64,000 bases of DNA from Dielma sp000508965 (GCA_000508965.1 BAHV02000010.1:496001-560000); one strand, 5' to 3'; shown: positions 50,730 to 60,185, numbered from the stretch's first letter. Notes: generated from the sequence alone by a model not told the origin. Numbers and translations are program-made.

Positions 50730-53339
50730 ATGATCAATCAAACAAAACAGGAATTAGAGAAGGTATTAAATGTCGATACGAGTGTAGGATTAAGCAGTGA
50801 AGAGGTTAAAAAACGTCAGGCAAAGGATGGCTATAATGAGCTTGAACAACCGAAGAAAGCTTCTTTGTTTGTTCGGTTTATGCTGCAGTTTAAGGATACT
50901 TTAGTCATTATTCTGCTGATTGCGGCTTTGGTATCCGTACTTGTTGAACCTAGTGATTGGATTGACAGCGCAATTATTGTCTTTGTCGTTGTGGTTAACG
51001 CAATTTTAGGGGTGGTACAGGAAAGCAAGGCAGAGAAAAGCTTAGAGGCTTTGCAGAAGCTGAGTGCGCCTAACGCCAAAGTGCTGCGTGATGGTAAAAA
51101 ATGTGTGGTGCCGGCCAGAGAATTGGTCGTCGGTGACGTGTTAGTGCTTGAAGCCGGCGATTGTGTGCCAAGTGATGCAAGACTTGTAGAATGCCATAAT
51201 CTCAAGGTTGACGAAAGTGCATTGACCGGCGAAAGTCTGCCGGTAGAAAAAAATGATGAAGTAATTGATAAAACTGAGGTAGCTTTAGGTGATAAGACAA
51301 ATATGGCATTTCAGTCATGCAATGTAACTTATGGCCGTGCAATAGCTGTAGTGACATCGATTGGCATGCAGAATGAGGTAGGTAAGATTGCCGGCATGCT
51401 GCTGGCGGCAAAGCAGGAAGCAACGCCGCTTCAAAAGAAATTAGATGAGATCGGAAAAATGATCGGACTTATGTGCATCGGTATCTGTATCGTCGTTTTC
51501 GGTATGGAAATGCTGTCGGGACTGAGTGCCTTGGATGCGTTTAAAACCTCTGTCGCTTTAGCGGTAGCGGCAATTCCAGAAGGCTTGGCAACGGTTGTGA
51601 CCATCGTATTAGCTTTGAGTGTACAAAAGATGGTGAAACAAAATGCAATTGTGCGCCGTCTGCCGGCAGTTGAAACCTTAGGCTCTACTTCGATTGTCTG
51701 TTCCGATAAGACCGGTACACTGACACAGAATAAGATGACGGTTGTGAAAACCTATACGCCTGCGATGGGACTGCGTTCATTTGAAGAAACAGAGGATCAG
51801 GAAGCCATCGATATGCTGAATTACTTTACCCTCTGTTCAGATGCGGAATTAATTGAAGAGAACGGACAATGGATTGAAATCGGTGATCCTACGGAAACCG
51901 CCTTGGTGGCTGCCAGTTTGAAAAAGGGGTTCAGCAAGGCAAAATTGGCTGAAACTTATCAGCGTGATGCTGAACTTGCTTTTGATTCAGAACGTAAAAT
52001 GATGACGGTATTCTACAAATTAAATAATCAGATTCTGTCCATTACCAAAGGGGGGCCTGATGTAACTTTAGCCCGCTGTGTTAATGCGGATACCGCGAAG
52101 GCAATGGCTGCCAATGATGAAATGGCCAATGAAGCCCTGCGGGTACTGGCGGTTGCTGTCCGCGTTTGGGATCAGATACCTGATAAGCTTACCAGTGAAT
52201 TGATTGAAAATGAGTTGACCTTTGTCGGTTTGGTCGGCATGATTGATCCGCCGCGTCCTGAGGTAAAAGATGCCGTTGCCGTGGCAGCCAAAGCCGGTGT
52301 GCGAACGATTATGATTACCGGTGATCATATTACTACCGCTGTAGCGATTGCTAAAAACCTAGGCATATTGACGGCGGGACAAAAGGCGATCATGGGTGTT
52401 GACCTTGATAAGATGAGTCAGGAAGATTTGGAAGCGCATATTGACGAATACAGCGTTTATGCAAGAGTTGCCCCTGAGCACAAGGTGCGTATCGTAAAGG
52501 CATGGCAGGCACAGGGACATATTGTAGCAATGACAGGTGACGGCGTTAATGACGCGCCGGCATTAAAGAGTGCGGATATCGGCTGTGCGATGGGCATTAC
52601 CGGTACGGATGTTGCGAAAGGTGCAGCTGCGATGATTTTAACTGATGATAACTTCGCAACAATTATTTCATCGATTCGTGAAGGCCGCGGTATCTTTGAT
52701 AATATTAAAAAAGATGTGCAGTATCTTTTATCCAGCAATATTGGTGAGGTATTAGTCATTTTCGGAGCCTCATTGATTTCAGTGCTGATACCGGCCAGCG
52801 GCTTTGGCGTACCTTTGCTGCCGATCCATCTGCTTTGGGTTAATTTAATAACGGATTCATTGCCGGCCTTCGCATTAGGCATGGAACCGACAGAAGCGGA
52901 TGTAATGAACCGCAAACCACGTAAAAAAGATGAGGATTTCTTTGCGCATGGTTTCTTATGGACGATTATCTGGCAGGGAATCATGGTGGGCTTGCTGACT
53001 TTATGCTCTTATGCGTTAGGAGAAAGTGTATCACACGAATACGGCATGACGATGGCCTTCATCACTTTAGTCGGCTGTCAGCTGTTCCACAGCTTTAATG
53101 TAAAGAGTCATCATTCAGTATTCTCTAAACAAATTTTCAATAATAAATATTTATGGGGAGCGGCAGCAGTCGGTGTACTGCTTCAGGTGCTGATCATCAA
53201 TGTGCCATTCTTGTCAGATATTTTCAAACTAGTGCCGCTTGATCCAATGCATGCCTTAGAAGCTATCGGCATTTCGGCATTAACGGTCTTGTTTGTAGAA
53301 ATATATAAATTAATCAAAAGAATCCGGCATAAGGATTAA
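50730..53339 (+). CDS. P2-type cation-transporting ATPase, probable Mn2+ exporter
   Basis: 869 residues, SD GGGAGGT. Complete P-type pump: cation_ATPase_N, actuator (ESALTGES), M4 IPEGLATVV, DKTGTLTQNK, TGDGVNDAPALK, M6 NLITDSLPAFALGMEPTE, and cation_ATPase_C. By sequence it belongs to the PMA1/SERCA-like P2A group commonly annotated as Ca2+ ATPases. The Mn2+ riboswitch in front argues that it exports Mn2+ like L. lactis YoaB; Ca2+ as second substrate remains possible. Monocistronic, with a strong terminator. Confidence 0.93.
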   Translation: MINQTKQELEKVLNVDTSVGLSSEEVKKRQAKDGYNELEQPKKASLFVRFMLQFKDTLVIILLIAALVSVLVEPSDWIDSAIIVFVVVVNAILGVVQESKAEKSLEALQKLSAPNAKVLRDGKKCVVPARELVVGDVLVLEAGDCVPSDARLVECHNLKVDESALTGESLPVEKNDEVIDKTEVALGDKTNMAFQSCNVTYGRAIAVVTSIGMQNEVGKIAGMLLAAKQEATPLQKKLDEIGKMIGLMCIGICIVVFGMEMLSGLSALDAFKTSVALAVAAIPEGLATVVTIVLALSVQKMVKQNAIVRRLPAVETLGSTSIVCSDKTGTLTQNKMTVVKTYTPAMGLRSFEETEDQEAIDMLNYFTLCSDAELIEENGQWIEIGDPTETALVAASLKKGFSKAKLAETYQRDAELAFDSERKMMTVFYKLNNQILSITKGGPDVTLARCVNADTAKAMAANDEMANEALRVLAVAVRVWDQIPDKLTSELIENELTFVGLVGMIDPPRPEVKDAVAVAAKAGVRTIMITGDHITTAVAIAKNLGILTAGQKAIMGVDLDKMSQEDLEAHIDEYSVYARVAPEHKVRIVKAWQAQGHIVAMTGDGVNDAPALKSADIGCAMGITGTDVAKGAAAMILTDDNFATIISSIREGRGIFDNIKKDVQYLLSSNIGEVLVIFGASLISVLIPASGFGVPLLPIHLLWVNLITDSLPAFALGMEPTEADVMNRKPRKKDEDFFAHGFLWTIIWQGIMVGLLTLCSYALGESVSHEYGMTMAFITLVGCQLFHSFNVKSHHSVFSKQIFNNKYLWGAAAVGVLLQVLIINVPFLSDIFKLVPLDPMHALEAIGISALTVLFVEIYKLIKRIRHKD

Positions 53340-53351
53340 TAAAATCTTCAC

Positions 53352-53377
53352 AAAAAGAGTTCTGCAGAACTCTTTTT
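53352..53377 (+). terminator. Terminator of the P-type ATPase gene
   Basis: Perfect palindrome with 11-base arms AAAAAGAGTTC/GAACTCTTTTT around TGCA, shortly after the stop codon; T runs on both strands. Confidence 0.92.
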
Positions 53378-53418
53378 CATGTTATAATTTTAATGACTAT
53401 AACGGGAGTGAATCAATC

Positions 53419-54372
53419 ATGGCTACTAAAATATTAGTATTAGGCGGGAATCGTTTTATTGGACGTGCGATTGTGAATGTGCTTACTTATTACAGCTACG
53501 ATGTAACTATTTTAAACCGGGGAAGCGAACCAAATTTGTTTGAAGGCGTCTCTCAGATTATTGCTGACCGCAATGATGAGGTTTCGATGCGTGAGGCTTT
53601 GAAGGATCATGCTTTTGATATTGTTGTTGATGTCAGCGGTAAAACTAAGTATCAATGTGAAACAGTGATTCAGTCACTGGAACTGGTAAACCTTAAAAAA
53701 TATATTTATATCAGTTCATCTGCTGTCTATGATTATGCAGCCTGCACGCTGCCTATTAAAGAGGATGCGCCCAAGGGGGCTAATGAATGGGGACAGTACG
53801 GCTTGGATAAGCAGGCGGCTGAAAATTATCTGATTGAACAGTTTGAAAATACACCGATTGAGTGCATTATCCTGCGTTTCCCATATGTATACGGACCTTA
53901 TAATTATCTGCAGCGGGAACGTTTGATATTCCATCATTTGGTCAATGACCGACCGATTTATGTGCCAAATGACGGCAATACAAGAATCCAGTTTTATTAT
54001 GTCAAAGATGCGGCAAATCTAGTTTTGACATGCATTTCTGAGCCTTGTGAGAATATTACGATTTATAATGCCGGCAATCGTCATTCTATCACTTTTAATG
54101 AATGGATTGCCTGCTGTGAGGAGATTGTTGGGAAGAAGGGCATGATTTATCATGTAGCTTCTAACACACGCAATACCAGGTTTTTCCCATTTATGGATCA
54201 GGATATCCTATTGGATGTAAGCCGTCTGCAGCCGTTCTTTCATAAAGAAATTGATTTCATGCTGGGGCTTAGCGAAGCCTATAAATGGTTTAGAGAAAAT
54301 GAAGACTTGCTGCTGATTGATGAAAAGCAGCTTGAAGCTGAACGTGAATTAGCTGTTCAATTCAGCCATTAA
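53419..54372 (+). CDS. NAD-dependent epimerase/dehydratase (extended SDR)
   Basis: 317 residues, SD CGGGAGTG. Rossmann motif LVLGGNRFIGRAIVNVL (GxxxxxG), catalytic Ser/Tyr-Lys region ISSSAVYDY and YGLDKQAAENYL, and the family PYVYGPYNYLQRE segment. Acts on a nucleotide sugar or a related carbonyl substrate; similar proteins are often called NAD-dependent epimerases without known substrate. Followed after 16 bases by a DUF2628-like membrane protein, probably cotranscribed. Confidence 0.88.
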   Translation: MATKILVLGGNRFIGRAIVNVLTYYSYDVTILNRGSEPNLFEGVSQIIADRNDEVSMREALKDHAFDIVVDVSGKTKYQCETVIQSLELVNLKKYIYISSSAVYDYAACTLPIKEDAPKGANEWGQYGLDKQAAENYLIEQFENTPIECIILRFPYVYGPYNYLQRERLIFHHLVNDRPIYVPNDGNTRIQFYYVKDAANLVLTCISEPCENITIYNAGNRHSITFNEWIACCEEIVGKKGMIYHVASNTRNTRFFPFMDQDILLDVSRLQPFFHKEIDFMLGLSEAYKWFRENEDLLLIDEKQLEAERELAVQFSH

Positions 54373-54388
54373 TAAGAAGGAGAATTTC

Positions 54389-54859
54389 ATGCAGGAGAAT
54401 CAGGAAATAGAAATAGAGTCGATTGGTCAGACGTTCCAGCACCATGATCCTTATTCATTTGAGGAACAGTGCGAGCGCTCACTGGCAGGCAGTGATAACT
54501 TTTATAACCGCAGTAAAAATGCCGGTTTCAGTGTTTGGGCACTGCTGTTTGGTCCTTTCTATTATTTATACCGTAAAATGTATCTTGAAGGCATTTTGCT
54601 GATGGCAATCCTTAGTATTCTGCCGATACCGCCGCAGCTTTCGATGGTTGTCTGGCTGATTGAAGGGTTAGCTTTTTATCCATTGTACCGTATGCATGCT
54701 AAACGAAAAATAAGCAAACTGCTGTCTAAACACAGTGATCTCAGCGTTGAGGAACAGCTATCTGTGATTCACAGCAAGGGCGGCGTAAATTATTTTGTTG
54801 CTTTGATCTTTGCGGCATTGTATTTTATGGTTTTGTTTGCTTTATTAGGTAATGCTTAA
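54389..54859 (+). CDS. DUF2628-like membrane protein
   Basis: 156 residues, SD AGAAGGAG. A soluble N-terminal part (1-50) precedes the DUF2628 signature GFSVWALLFGPFYYLYRKMY and about three membrane segments (roughly 50-65, 70-105 and 132-153). The basic stretch MHAKRKISKLLSKHS lies between spans on the cytoplasmic side. Function unknown. It is followed by a terminator. Confidence 0.75.
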   Translation: MQENQEIEIESIGQTFQHHDPYSFEEQCERSLAGSDNFYNRSKNAGFSVWALLFGPFYYLYRKMYLEGILLMAILSILPIPPQLSMVVWLIEGLAFYPLYRMHAKRKISKLLSKHSDLSVEEQLSVIHSKGGVNYFVALIFAALYFMVLFALLGNA

Positions 54860-54883
54860 AAATCCTGCATCAGCAGGATTTTT
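54858..54883 (+). terminator. Rho-independent terminator
   Basis: AATCCTGC/GCAGGATT stem, four-base loop, T run, right after the DUF2628-like gene. Confidence 0.92.
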
Positions 54884-54898
54884 CTTTAAGGAGGCTTT

Positions 54899-55588
54899 AT
54901 GAAAATTATCGGTTTGATCGGCGGTATGAGCTGGGAAAGTACACAGACTTATTATCAGGTAATAAATGAAGCTGTAAAGTCAAGACTGGGCGGCTTGCAT
55001 TCTGCGGAGTTAGTTTTGGTCAGTGTTGATTTTCAGAAAATTGAGGCATGTCAGTCCGCAGGTGATTGGCAGCAAAGTGCTGAATTATTGACAAAGGCAG
55101 CGATGCGGCTGGAAAGAGCCGGCGCTGATTTTATAATTATTTGTACGAATACTATGCACAAGGTTGTGCCAATGCTTGAAAATAAAATAAAGCTGCCTAT
55201 TGTTCATATTGCTGATGCCACTGCCGATGTTTTGAATGACAAGCATATCAAAAAGGCAGCACTGCTGGGAACCAAATATACGTTGCGTGAAGATTTCTAT
55301 AAGCAGCGGCTGATTGAACATGGTATTGAAGTTATCATCCCTCAGGATGAGGATATTGAAGCAATTAATGATATCATTTTCAATGAACTGTGTTTAGGCA
55401 TCATTCATGACTCATCAAGAAAAATCTTTTGTCAAATTATTATGAAGCTGTTTGAGCAGGGAGCTGAAGGCTTGATTCTTGGCTGCACGGAGATCGGTTT
55501 GCTTATTAATCAGTCAGATGTGCCACTGCCAGTGTTTGATACGACATTGATTCATGCACTTAGAGCAGTAGCATTAGCTATTGAATAA
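54899..55588 (+). CDS. Aspartate/glutamate racemase family protein
   Basis: 229 residues, SD AAGGAGGC. Cofactor-independent racemase with two active-site cysteines: CTNTMHK in the first half and LGCTEI in the second. IGLIGGMSWESTQTYYQ and the RHEDFYKQRL-like region (YTLREDFYKQRLIEHG) are those of the aspartate racemase (YgeA) group. Likely produces a D-amino acid for peptidoglycan or for amino-acid use; the exact substrate cannot be told. Confidence 0.92.
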   Translation: MKIIGLIGGMSWESTQTYYQVINEAVKSRLGGLHSAELVLVSVDFQKIEACQSAGDWQQSAELLTKAAMRLERAGADFIIICTNTMHKVVPMLENKIKLPIVHIADATADVLNDKHIKKAALLGTKYTLREDFYKQRLIEHGIEVIIPQDEDIEAINDIIFNELCLGIIHDSSRKIFCQIIMKLFEQGAEGLILGCTEIGLLINQSDVPLPVFDTTLIHALRAVALAIE

Positions 55589-55629
55589 TGATTTTTAAGC
55601 ATATTGCCTTTAAGTTGATTCAGAAAATA

Positions 55630-55665
55630 AACAGGGTCTGGTATTTTTGAGACTCCTGTTTTTTT
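55630..55665 (+). terminator. Terminator of the racemase gene
   Basis: AACAGGGTCT/AGACTCCTGTT with one bulged base, ten-base loop and a T run. Confidence 0.82.
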
Positions 55666-55701
55666 CTTATTGCAAGATTAACAGTAAGGGAAGTGTGTTA
55701 T

Positions 55702-55824
55702 AAAGTATACTTTCTGAGACAAGAAAAAAACAAATAGAAATTATTTCCAAGTGTCAAAAAACGGTTTACAAATGTAATAAACAGGCATACAATATTAGCA
55801 AGGAAAGCGTTTCACAAAGTATAC
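55702..55824 (+). promoter_or_regulatory. Promoter of the surface protein gene with flanking repeats
   Basis: TTTACA (55765-55770), a 17-base spacer and TACAAT (55788-55793) form the promoter. The 9-mer AAAGTATAC occurs on both sides, at 55702 (extended to the 12-base palindrome AAAGTATACTTT) and at 55816 just after the transcription start, which suggests an operator pair. The rest of the 305-base gap before the gene shows nothing else. Confidence 0.6.
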
Positions 55825-55893
55825 CTTATGACACATTTTCTGTTTTTTTGTATATGTTAAGAATGTGAAAATAATGATAAAGGCGGTAGAAAT

Positions 55894-58230
55894 ATGTTTC
55901 AATCTTTTAAAAAACTACTTTGTGTGTGCGGTTTGATCTTATCATCATGTGTAGTGCCGATTCATGCGGAACCAGAGACTCTGTTAGTTTATGATCAGGC
56001 GCAGGGTAAATTTCAGGATTTTTTGGATGAACAGTCCGGGGATGTGAAAGTAGTGATGGAAAAAGGTTTTACTGAAACGGTCAGTATACCTGATACGATT
56101 ACATCTTTAGAGATTGATTTAGCGGGTCATAGCATTTCAGGTACAATGTATGCCAATGGGATACCACTTACGATCAGCAATGGGCATACCGGTAGAATAT
56201 ACGGTGGTTCTTATAATGCCGATGTTGAAACAGGCACAATGATTACGCTTAATAATGTTAGAATTGATGGTGATTTATATGGCGGCGGTCATGCTGATTC
56301 AGCGAATGTAACGGCAAATGTGATTGGCGGCAGTATTTTAATCTTAAATAATGTTGAGACTTTAAGAGAGGTTGAAAACGGACAGGGTGTTGGGGATGCT
56401 CATGATATTTATGGCGGAGGCTATGCGGTAAAAGGTTCAGCTACTGTTGATACAACAAATGTAAGTTTTAATGGTGGACTTATATATAGTATCTATGGCG
56501 GCGGTCATGCAGAAGACGGCAATGCTGAAATATTAAATACATCATATTTATCTGTTAAAAATGCAGCTAGTTATGGTAATGTGGCAGGATGTGCATACCT
56601 TAAAGGAAATAATGCAACAGCAACTTGCGGTAATGTTATATTAAACGTAGAGAACACTTATTTTCCAGTCAGCGAAAGAATATTTGGCGGCTTACAAAGT
56701 GGTAATATAATCGGCGGCAGTTATAGTGAAGGGAATGGTTTAGGTAAAGTAGAAGGCAATGTATCCATTCAAGTAATAGATACTCAAATATATGCGGAGA
56801 TCATTGGCGGTGCAGTATCTTTAGGTAAAAGCGGTGATTTTAGTGTCGGCAGTGTAGATATACTATTAAAGGGTATAAAAACATTTAATGAGCCGCATCT
56901 AAATATAGATTTAACGAATGAGATAGTCTGTCTGGGCGGAGCCTTGAGCAATGCGGATGTGTTAGGTGACATTCATGCAGTTATTAAAGACTGTGATCTT
57001 GGTTATCTTATTATTAGTGAGGGAAATAGCATAGCCAATGGAACGACTACACTTGAATTTGAAGATGGCGGTGTGATTGCCGGTGTTGACGGAATTAACA
57101 AACTTATACTTGGCGCCCCTTTGCAGCTTACTGATAATGATTTGGGTAATGATTTTAAACCTGTTGAAATTGAATTAAAAGGGAATTGGAAAAATGATGT
57201 TAAAGCATTAACAATAGACGGTTTCAAAGAGGGTGCTGAATATGAAAGTCTGTTTTATGGTGATAACCTTATCTATGGTGCAGATGAAACAGCTGCTTAT
57301 TGGATGACAGACGGCCTTTTGGAAACACCGGCTATTGAGCCTGAACCCGATCACTCTTCTTCACATTCCGGCGGCAGTACCGGCAATACGATTATCAAGG
57401 GTGAAACTGAGACTACGGTTAAGGTTGATGATAAGACCGGTTCATTAAGCAGCAGTGTGGTGAAAAAACTCGTTCAAGAAAATGAAAAATTACCGGTGGT
57501 AATTGAAAACCGCGATATGAAAATCACTTATCCCAAGGGAGCACTGAGCGATTTAACCGGTTCATTAAGTGTGAATGTTACGGTGGACGGCAAGGATGAA
57601 GTAACAAAAAAAGCCGCTGAACAAGCAGGTGCAGCAGTTATGACTTTAAATTTTAAAGAGGAAAAAATGTTTTCTGCTCAGCAGGCGGTTAAAATTGAAT
57701 TAAAGACTGATACAGAGTTAGTCGGTAAAACATTGTATTATCAGAAATATGATGAAGCGACAGAACAATTGGTTTTAGTAATGCCGGCAGTTGTTAAAGA
57801 AGAGGGCTGGCTTGAAGTCTCACAATCAGAAGCTGGCTGCTATGTGCTGAGTGAAACGATCGATCCATACTGGCATAAGACAGTGACTGGTGACTGGTAT
57901 TATTTTAACGAACAGGGACAAACCGTAACTGGTTGGCTGGCAGATAACAGTGATTGGTATTATCTTGAAGAAAAGGGAACGATGCATAAGGGCTGGATGT
58001 CGCTTAACGATACATGGTATTGTATGAATGACGCGGGTAAATTAATTAAAGGCTGGAACCCTCAGGACTCGATCTGGTACTATCACGATGGTTCGGGATC
58101 ACTTGTTAAAAATCAATGGATCTGGGATGAAGGAAGCTGGTACTATATTGATCATGCCGGCAGTATGCTCAGAGACGGATATACACCGGACGGTTTTCAT
58201 GTCAATCAATCAGGCGTTTATGATTACTAA
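55894..58230 (+). CDS. Large cell-surface protein with beta-helix-like repeats and wall-binding repeats
   Basis: 778 residues, SD AAAGGCGG. Signal peptide about 1-25; cleavage after IHA is possible, but LSSC at 16-19 also fits a lipobox. Residues about 80-330 are Gly-rich strand repeats with YGGG motifs (IYGGGYAVKGSA, IYGGGHAEDGNA), as in beta-helical surface proteins. Then a Ser/Pro-rich linker with SSSHSGGSTG, a beta-sandwich region (about 500-650), and five choline-binding-type repeats (GDWYYFNEQGQ, SDWYYLEEKG, WYCMNDAGK, WYYHDGSGS, WYYIDHAGS) to the C-terminus. Probably wall-attached adhesin-like protein; ligand unknown. Confidence 0.82.
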   Translation: MFQSFKKLLCVCGLILSSCVVPIHAEPETLLVYDQAQGKFQDFLDEQSGDVKVVMEKGFTETVSIPDTITSLEIDLAGHSISGTMYANGIPLTISNGHTGRIYGGSYNADVETGTMITLNNVRIDGDLYGGGHADSANVTANVIGGSILILNNVETLREVENGQGVGDAHDIYGGGYAVKGSATVDTTNVSFNGGLIYSIYGGGHAEDGNAEILNTSYLSVKNAASYGNVAGCAYLKGNNATATCGNVILNVENTYFPVSERIFGGLQSGNIIGGSYSEGNGLGKVEGNVSIQVIDTQIYAEIIGGAVSLGKSGDFSVGSVDILLKGIKTFNEPHLNIDLTNEIVCLGGALSNADVLGDIHAVIKDCDLGYLIISEGNSIANGTTTLEFEDGGVIAGVDGINKLILGAPLQLTDNDLGNDFKPVEIELKGNWKNDVKALTIDGFKEGAEYESLFYGDNLIYGADETAAYWMTDGLLETPAIEPEPDHSSSHSGGSTGNTIIKGETETTVKVDDKTGSLSSSVVKKLVQENEKLPVVIENRDMKITYPKGALSDLTGSLSVNVTVDGKDEVTKKAAEQAGAAVMTLNFKEEKMFSAQQAVKIELKTDTELVGKTLYYQKYDEATEQLVLVMPAVVKEEGWLEVSQSEAGCYVLSETIDPYWHKTVTGDWYYFNEQGQTVTGWLADNSDWYYLEEKGTMHKGWMSLNDTWYCMNDAGKLIKGWNPQDSIWYYHDGSGSLVKNQWIWDEGSWYYIDHAGSMLRDGYTPDGFHVNQSGVYDY

Positions 58231-58236
58231 ATAGTA

Positions 58237-58269
58237 AATAAAGAGTGTTCTGTGCGAACACTCTTTATT
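58237..58269. terminator. Bidirectional terminator
   Basis: Perfect 14-base stem AATAAAGAGTGTTC/GAACACTCTTTATT with a five-base loop between convergent genes; overlaps the stop codon of the minus-strand gene. Confidence 0.85.
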
Positions 58270-58624
58270 ATGAATGCTGATTTTCACTGACACGGTATAA
58301 AATCAGTTCACGAATTAAATCAGTAGGCAGCGGTTTTCGATAATCAAGCTGAATTGTATTTTTATTATTAAAGGGAATACCGTCCAGCATACTCTTACAA
58401 TGCATTATTGCTGCCGGGCTCGAATAAAATCCCAAATGATGTTCATAAGCCGCAAATTGTATGAGATAACCATTCAAGTAGTAAGTGGGAACACCCCAGG
58501 AAAGCTTTTCTTCAGCTTGGGGAACCGCTTGAAAAACCAAACTTCGTAAGGTATTTAATATCACTTGCTTATCCTTGTCAAATCGTTGAATATAAGCAGT
58601 TACATCTTTATTTGTAGATTTCAT
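58268..58624 (-). CDS. DUF1801 (YdhG-like) protein
   Basis: 118 residues from the ATG at 58624, preceded by AAGGGG; the longer frame upstream has no SD. Family pattern: TAYIQRFDKDKQVILNTLR, AEEKLSWGVPTYYLNGYLIQFAAYEHHLGFY and TIQLDYRKPLPTDLIRELI, typical of the DUF1801/YdhG iron-chaperone-like fold. Cytosolic. Function not established in this branch. Confidence 0.85.
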   Translation of the reverse strand: MKSTNKDVTAYIQRFDKDKQVILNTLRSLVFQAVPQAEEKLSWGVPTYYLNGYLIQFAAYEHHLGFYSSPAAIMHCKSMLDGIPFNNKNTIQLDYRKPLPTDLIRELILYRVSENQHS

Positions 58625-58782
58625 GTTAAAGCCCCTTTTATTTATTATAGCACAGTCATTGAGAAGTAAATTAAGAATCAAAGCATGATTAAAGAACAGA
58701 GGTGGGATACAGTATACGATAATTCAAATCATGACTTTTAGCTTAAAATAGTGTAGAATAGGGACGTTGGAGGATTTGTTCT

Positions 58783-59568
58783 ATGATAAAACTTGTTATT
58801 ACGGATATGGACGGCACGTTGCTGAATGATAAAAAAGAGGTACCGGCTGAAATTTATGAGCTGATTTTAAAATTAAAGGAACGCGGCATTACCTTTGCAG
58901 CAGCCAGCGGACGACAGTATTTTAATCTGCTTGACAGCTTTGCACCGATTCAGGATGATATTTATTATATTGCTGAAAATGGTGCGTATATATTAAATGG
59001 CAGCGAAGAACTGTCAGTAAGTGAACTGCCGCACCCATTGATTGAAAAGCTGCTGAGTGTTGCTGAGCAGATTCCGGAAGTATATCCGATTCTGTGCGGT
59101 AAAGGCAAGGCTTATGTAACAAGCCGTGAACCACGGGTTATTGAACAGGTAGAGCCTTATTATAAAAAATATGAAATTATTGATAATCTGCATTCCGTAG
59201 ATTCGGTTATCTTTAAGATCGCAGTTCTTGATTTTATCCATGCGGAAAAGAATGCCTATCCGCATTTCAAAGATTTTGAGGATCAGCTGCAAATCAGTGT
59301 ATCTGCCCATGAATGGATGGATATCATGGTCAAGGGCGTCAATAAGGGAGAAGCGGTTAAAAAACTGCAGAATCTTTTAGGTGTCAGCAAGGCGGAAACG
59401 ATGATTTTCGGTGATTTTTTAAATGACTATGAAATGATGCAGGAATGTGAGTATAGTTATGCAATGGCAAATGCGCATCCTAAGCTGAAAGCAGTCTGTA
59501 ACTATGAATGCCCAAGCAATAATGATAATGGGGTTGTGCAAACAATAAAAAAAGTATTCAATTTATAA
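58783..59568 (+). CDS. Cof-type HAD hydrolase
   Basis: 261 residues, SD TTGGAGGA. HAD motif I ITDMDGTLLND, motif II AASGRQYFNL, motif III Lys in VKGVNKGEAV, motif IV FGDFLNDYEMM, and the C2 cap between motifs II and III. A soluble Mg2+-dependent phosphatase of sugar phosphates or similar. Same subfamily as the gene at the left edge. Substrate unknown. Confidence 0.93.
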   Translation: MIKLVITDMDGTLLNDKKEVPAEIYELILKLKERGITFAAASGRQYFNLLDSFAPIQDDIYYIAENGAYILNGSEELSVSELPHPLIEKLLSVAEQIPEVYPILCGKGKAYVTSREPRVIEQVEPYYKKYEIIDNLHSVDSVIFKIAVLDFIHAEKNAYPHFKDFEDQLQISVSAHEWMDIMVKGVNKGEAVKKLQNLLGVSKAETMIFGDFLNDYEMMQECEYSYAMANAHPKLKAVCNYECPSNNDNGVVQTIKKVFNL

Positions 59569-59610
59569 TAATTCAAAAGCATTGTTTCATACTAAGACTG
59601 AGGTGAAACA

Positions 59611-60054
59611 ATGGAACACGAAGAAATCTTAAAATCATTAGATACATTATTAAAAGGCAGTCATATGGGCGTTACCACTTTTTCTGATCTGCTTGAGCAT
59701 TTACAGGAAAGAAGCCTGCGTGACCAATTCAGAGGTTATGTTAAGCTGTTTGAAAATCATGAAAAAGCCATTACGAAAGCGATTTTGTTTTATCATGGAC
59801 AGCCGGATACTGAATCAATCAAAATCATGATGGGTGAAGTGATGACCAGCTTAAAGAATTTAATGCTGGTTGGTGACAGGGATGTTTTAAACTCTGCGGC
59901 TAAGGCTATCGAAATGGGATTGACGCAGCTGAGAGAGTTTGATGATAAAAATCTTGCAGTTACTGAGCAGGTGCGTAAAGATGTGAAGATCATCCATGAT
60001 GATTATGAAGCGATGAAGCATGAGATTCATAAGGCATTAATGGAAAGAGAATAA
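59611..60054 (+). CDS. Ferritin-like helical-bundle protein (DUF2383-like)
   Basis: 147 residues, SD GAGGTG. An all-helical protein whose layout (EILKSLDTLLKGSHMGVTTF, RDQFRGYVKLFENHEKAI, VRKDVKIIHDDYEAMKHEIH) resembles DUF2383/PA2169 four-helix bundles. Scattered Glu and His could bind metal but no canonical ExxH pair is certain. It lies 42 bases after the HAD gene and ends at a terminator, so it may be cotranscribed with it. Function unknown. Confidence 0.65.
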   Translation: MEHEEILKSLDTLLKGSHMGVTTFSDLLEHLQERSLRDQFRGYVKLFENHEKAITKAILFYHGQPDTESIKIMMGEVMTSLKNLMLVGDRDVLNSAAKAIEMGLTQLREFDDKNLAVTEQVRKDVKIIHDDYEAMKHEIHKALMERE

Positions 60055-60080
60055 AAGGTGCTTCCTGGCGGAGTGCCTTT
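60053..60080 (+). terminator. Rho-independent terminator
   Basis: AAAAGGTGCTTC pairs with GGAGTGCCTTTT using a few G-T pairs, followed by a T run, directly after the helical-bundle gene. Confidence 0.8.
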
Positions 60081-60185
60081 TTTGATGTTAGAGGCTGTTT
60101 TTAAAATAAATAAGGAAGCATCATTTTTGACCGACCGTTTAAATGAAGTTGTGCTATAATATTTTTAACTGAAAAGAGGAATGAC

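Noticed and set aside
52457..52984. Long antisense open frame under the P-type ATPase gene
   Set aside because: No SD or promoter, protein composition is a Ser/Ile-rich mirror of the sense gene, and the sense gene is a complete known family.
50730..53339. Naming the P2-type ATPase a calcium pump
   Set aside because: The upstream yybP-ykoY element responds to Mn2+, and such pumps under it export manganese; sequence alone does not separate Ca2+ from Mn2+.
55800..55815. CcpA cre site at GGAAAGCGTTTCAC
   Set aside because: It looks cre-like but its halves do not fit the 14-base consensus; at least three conserved positions mismatch.
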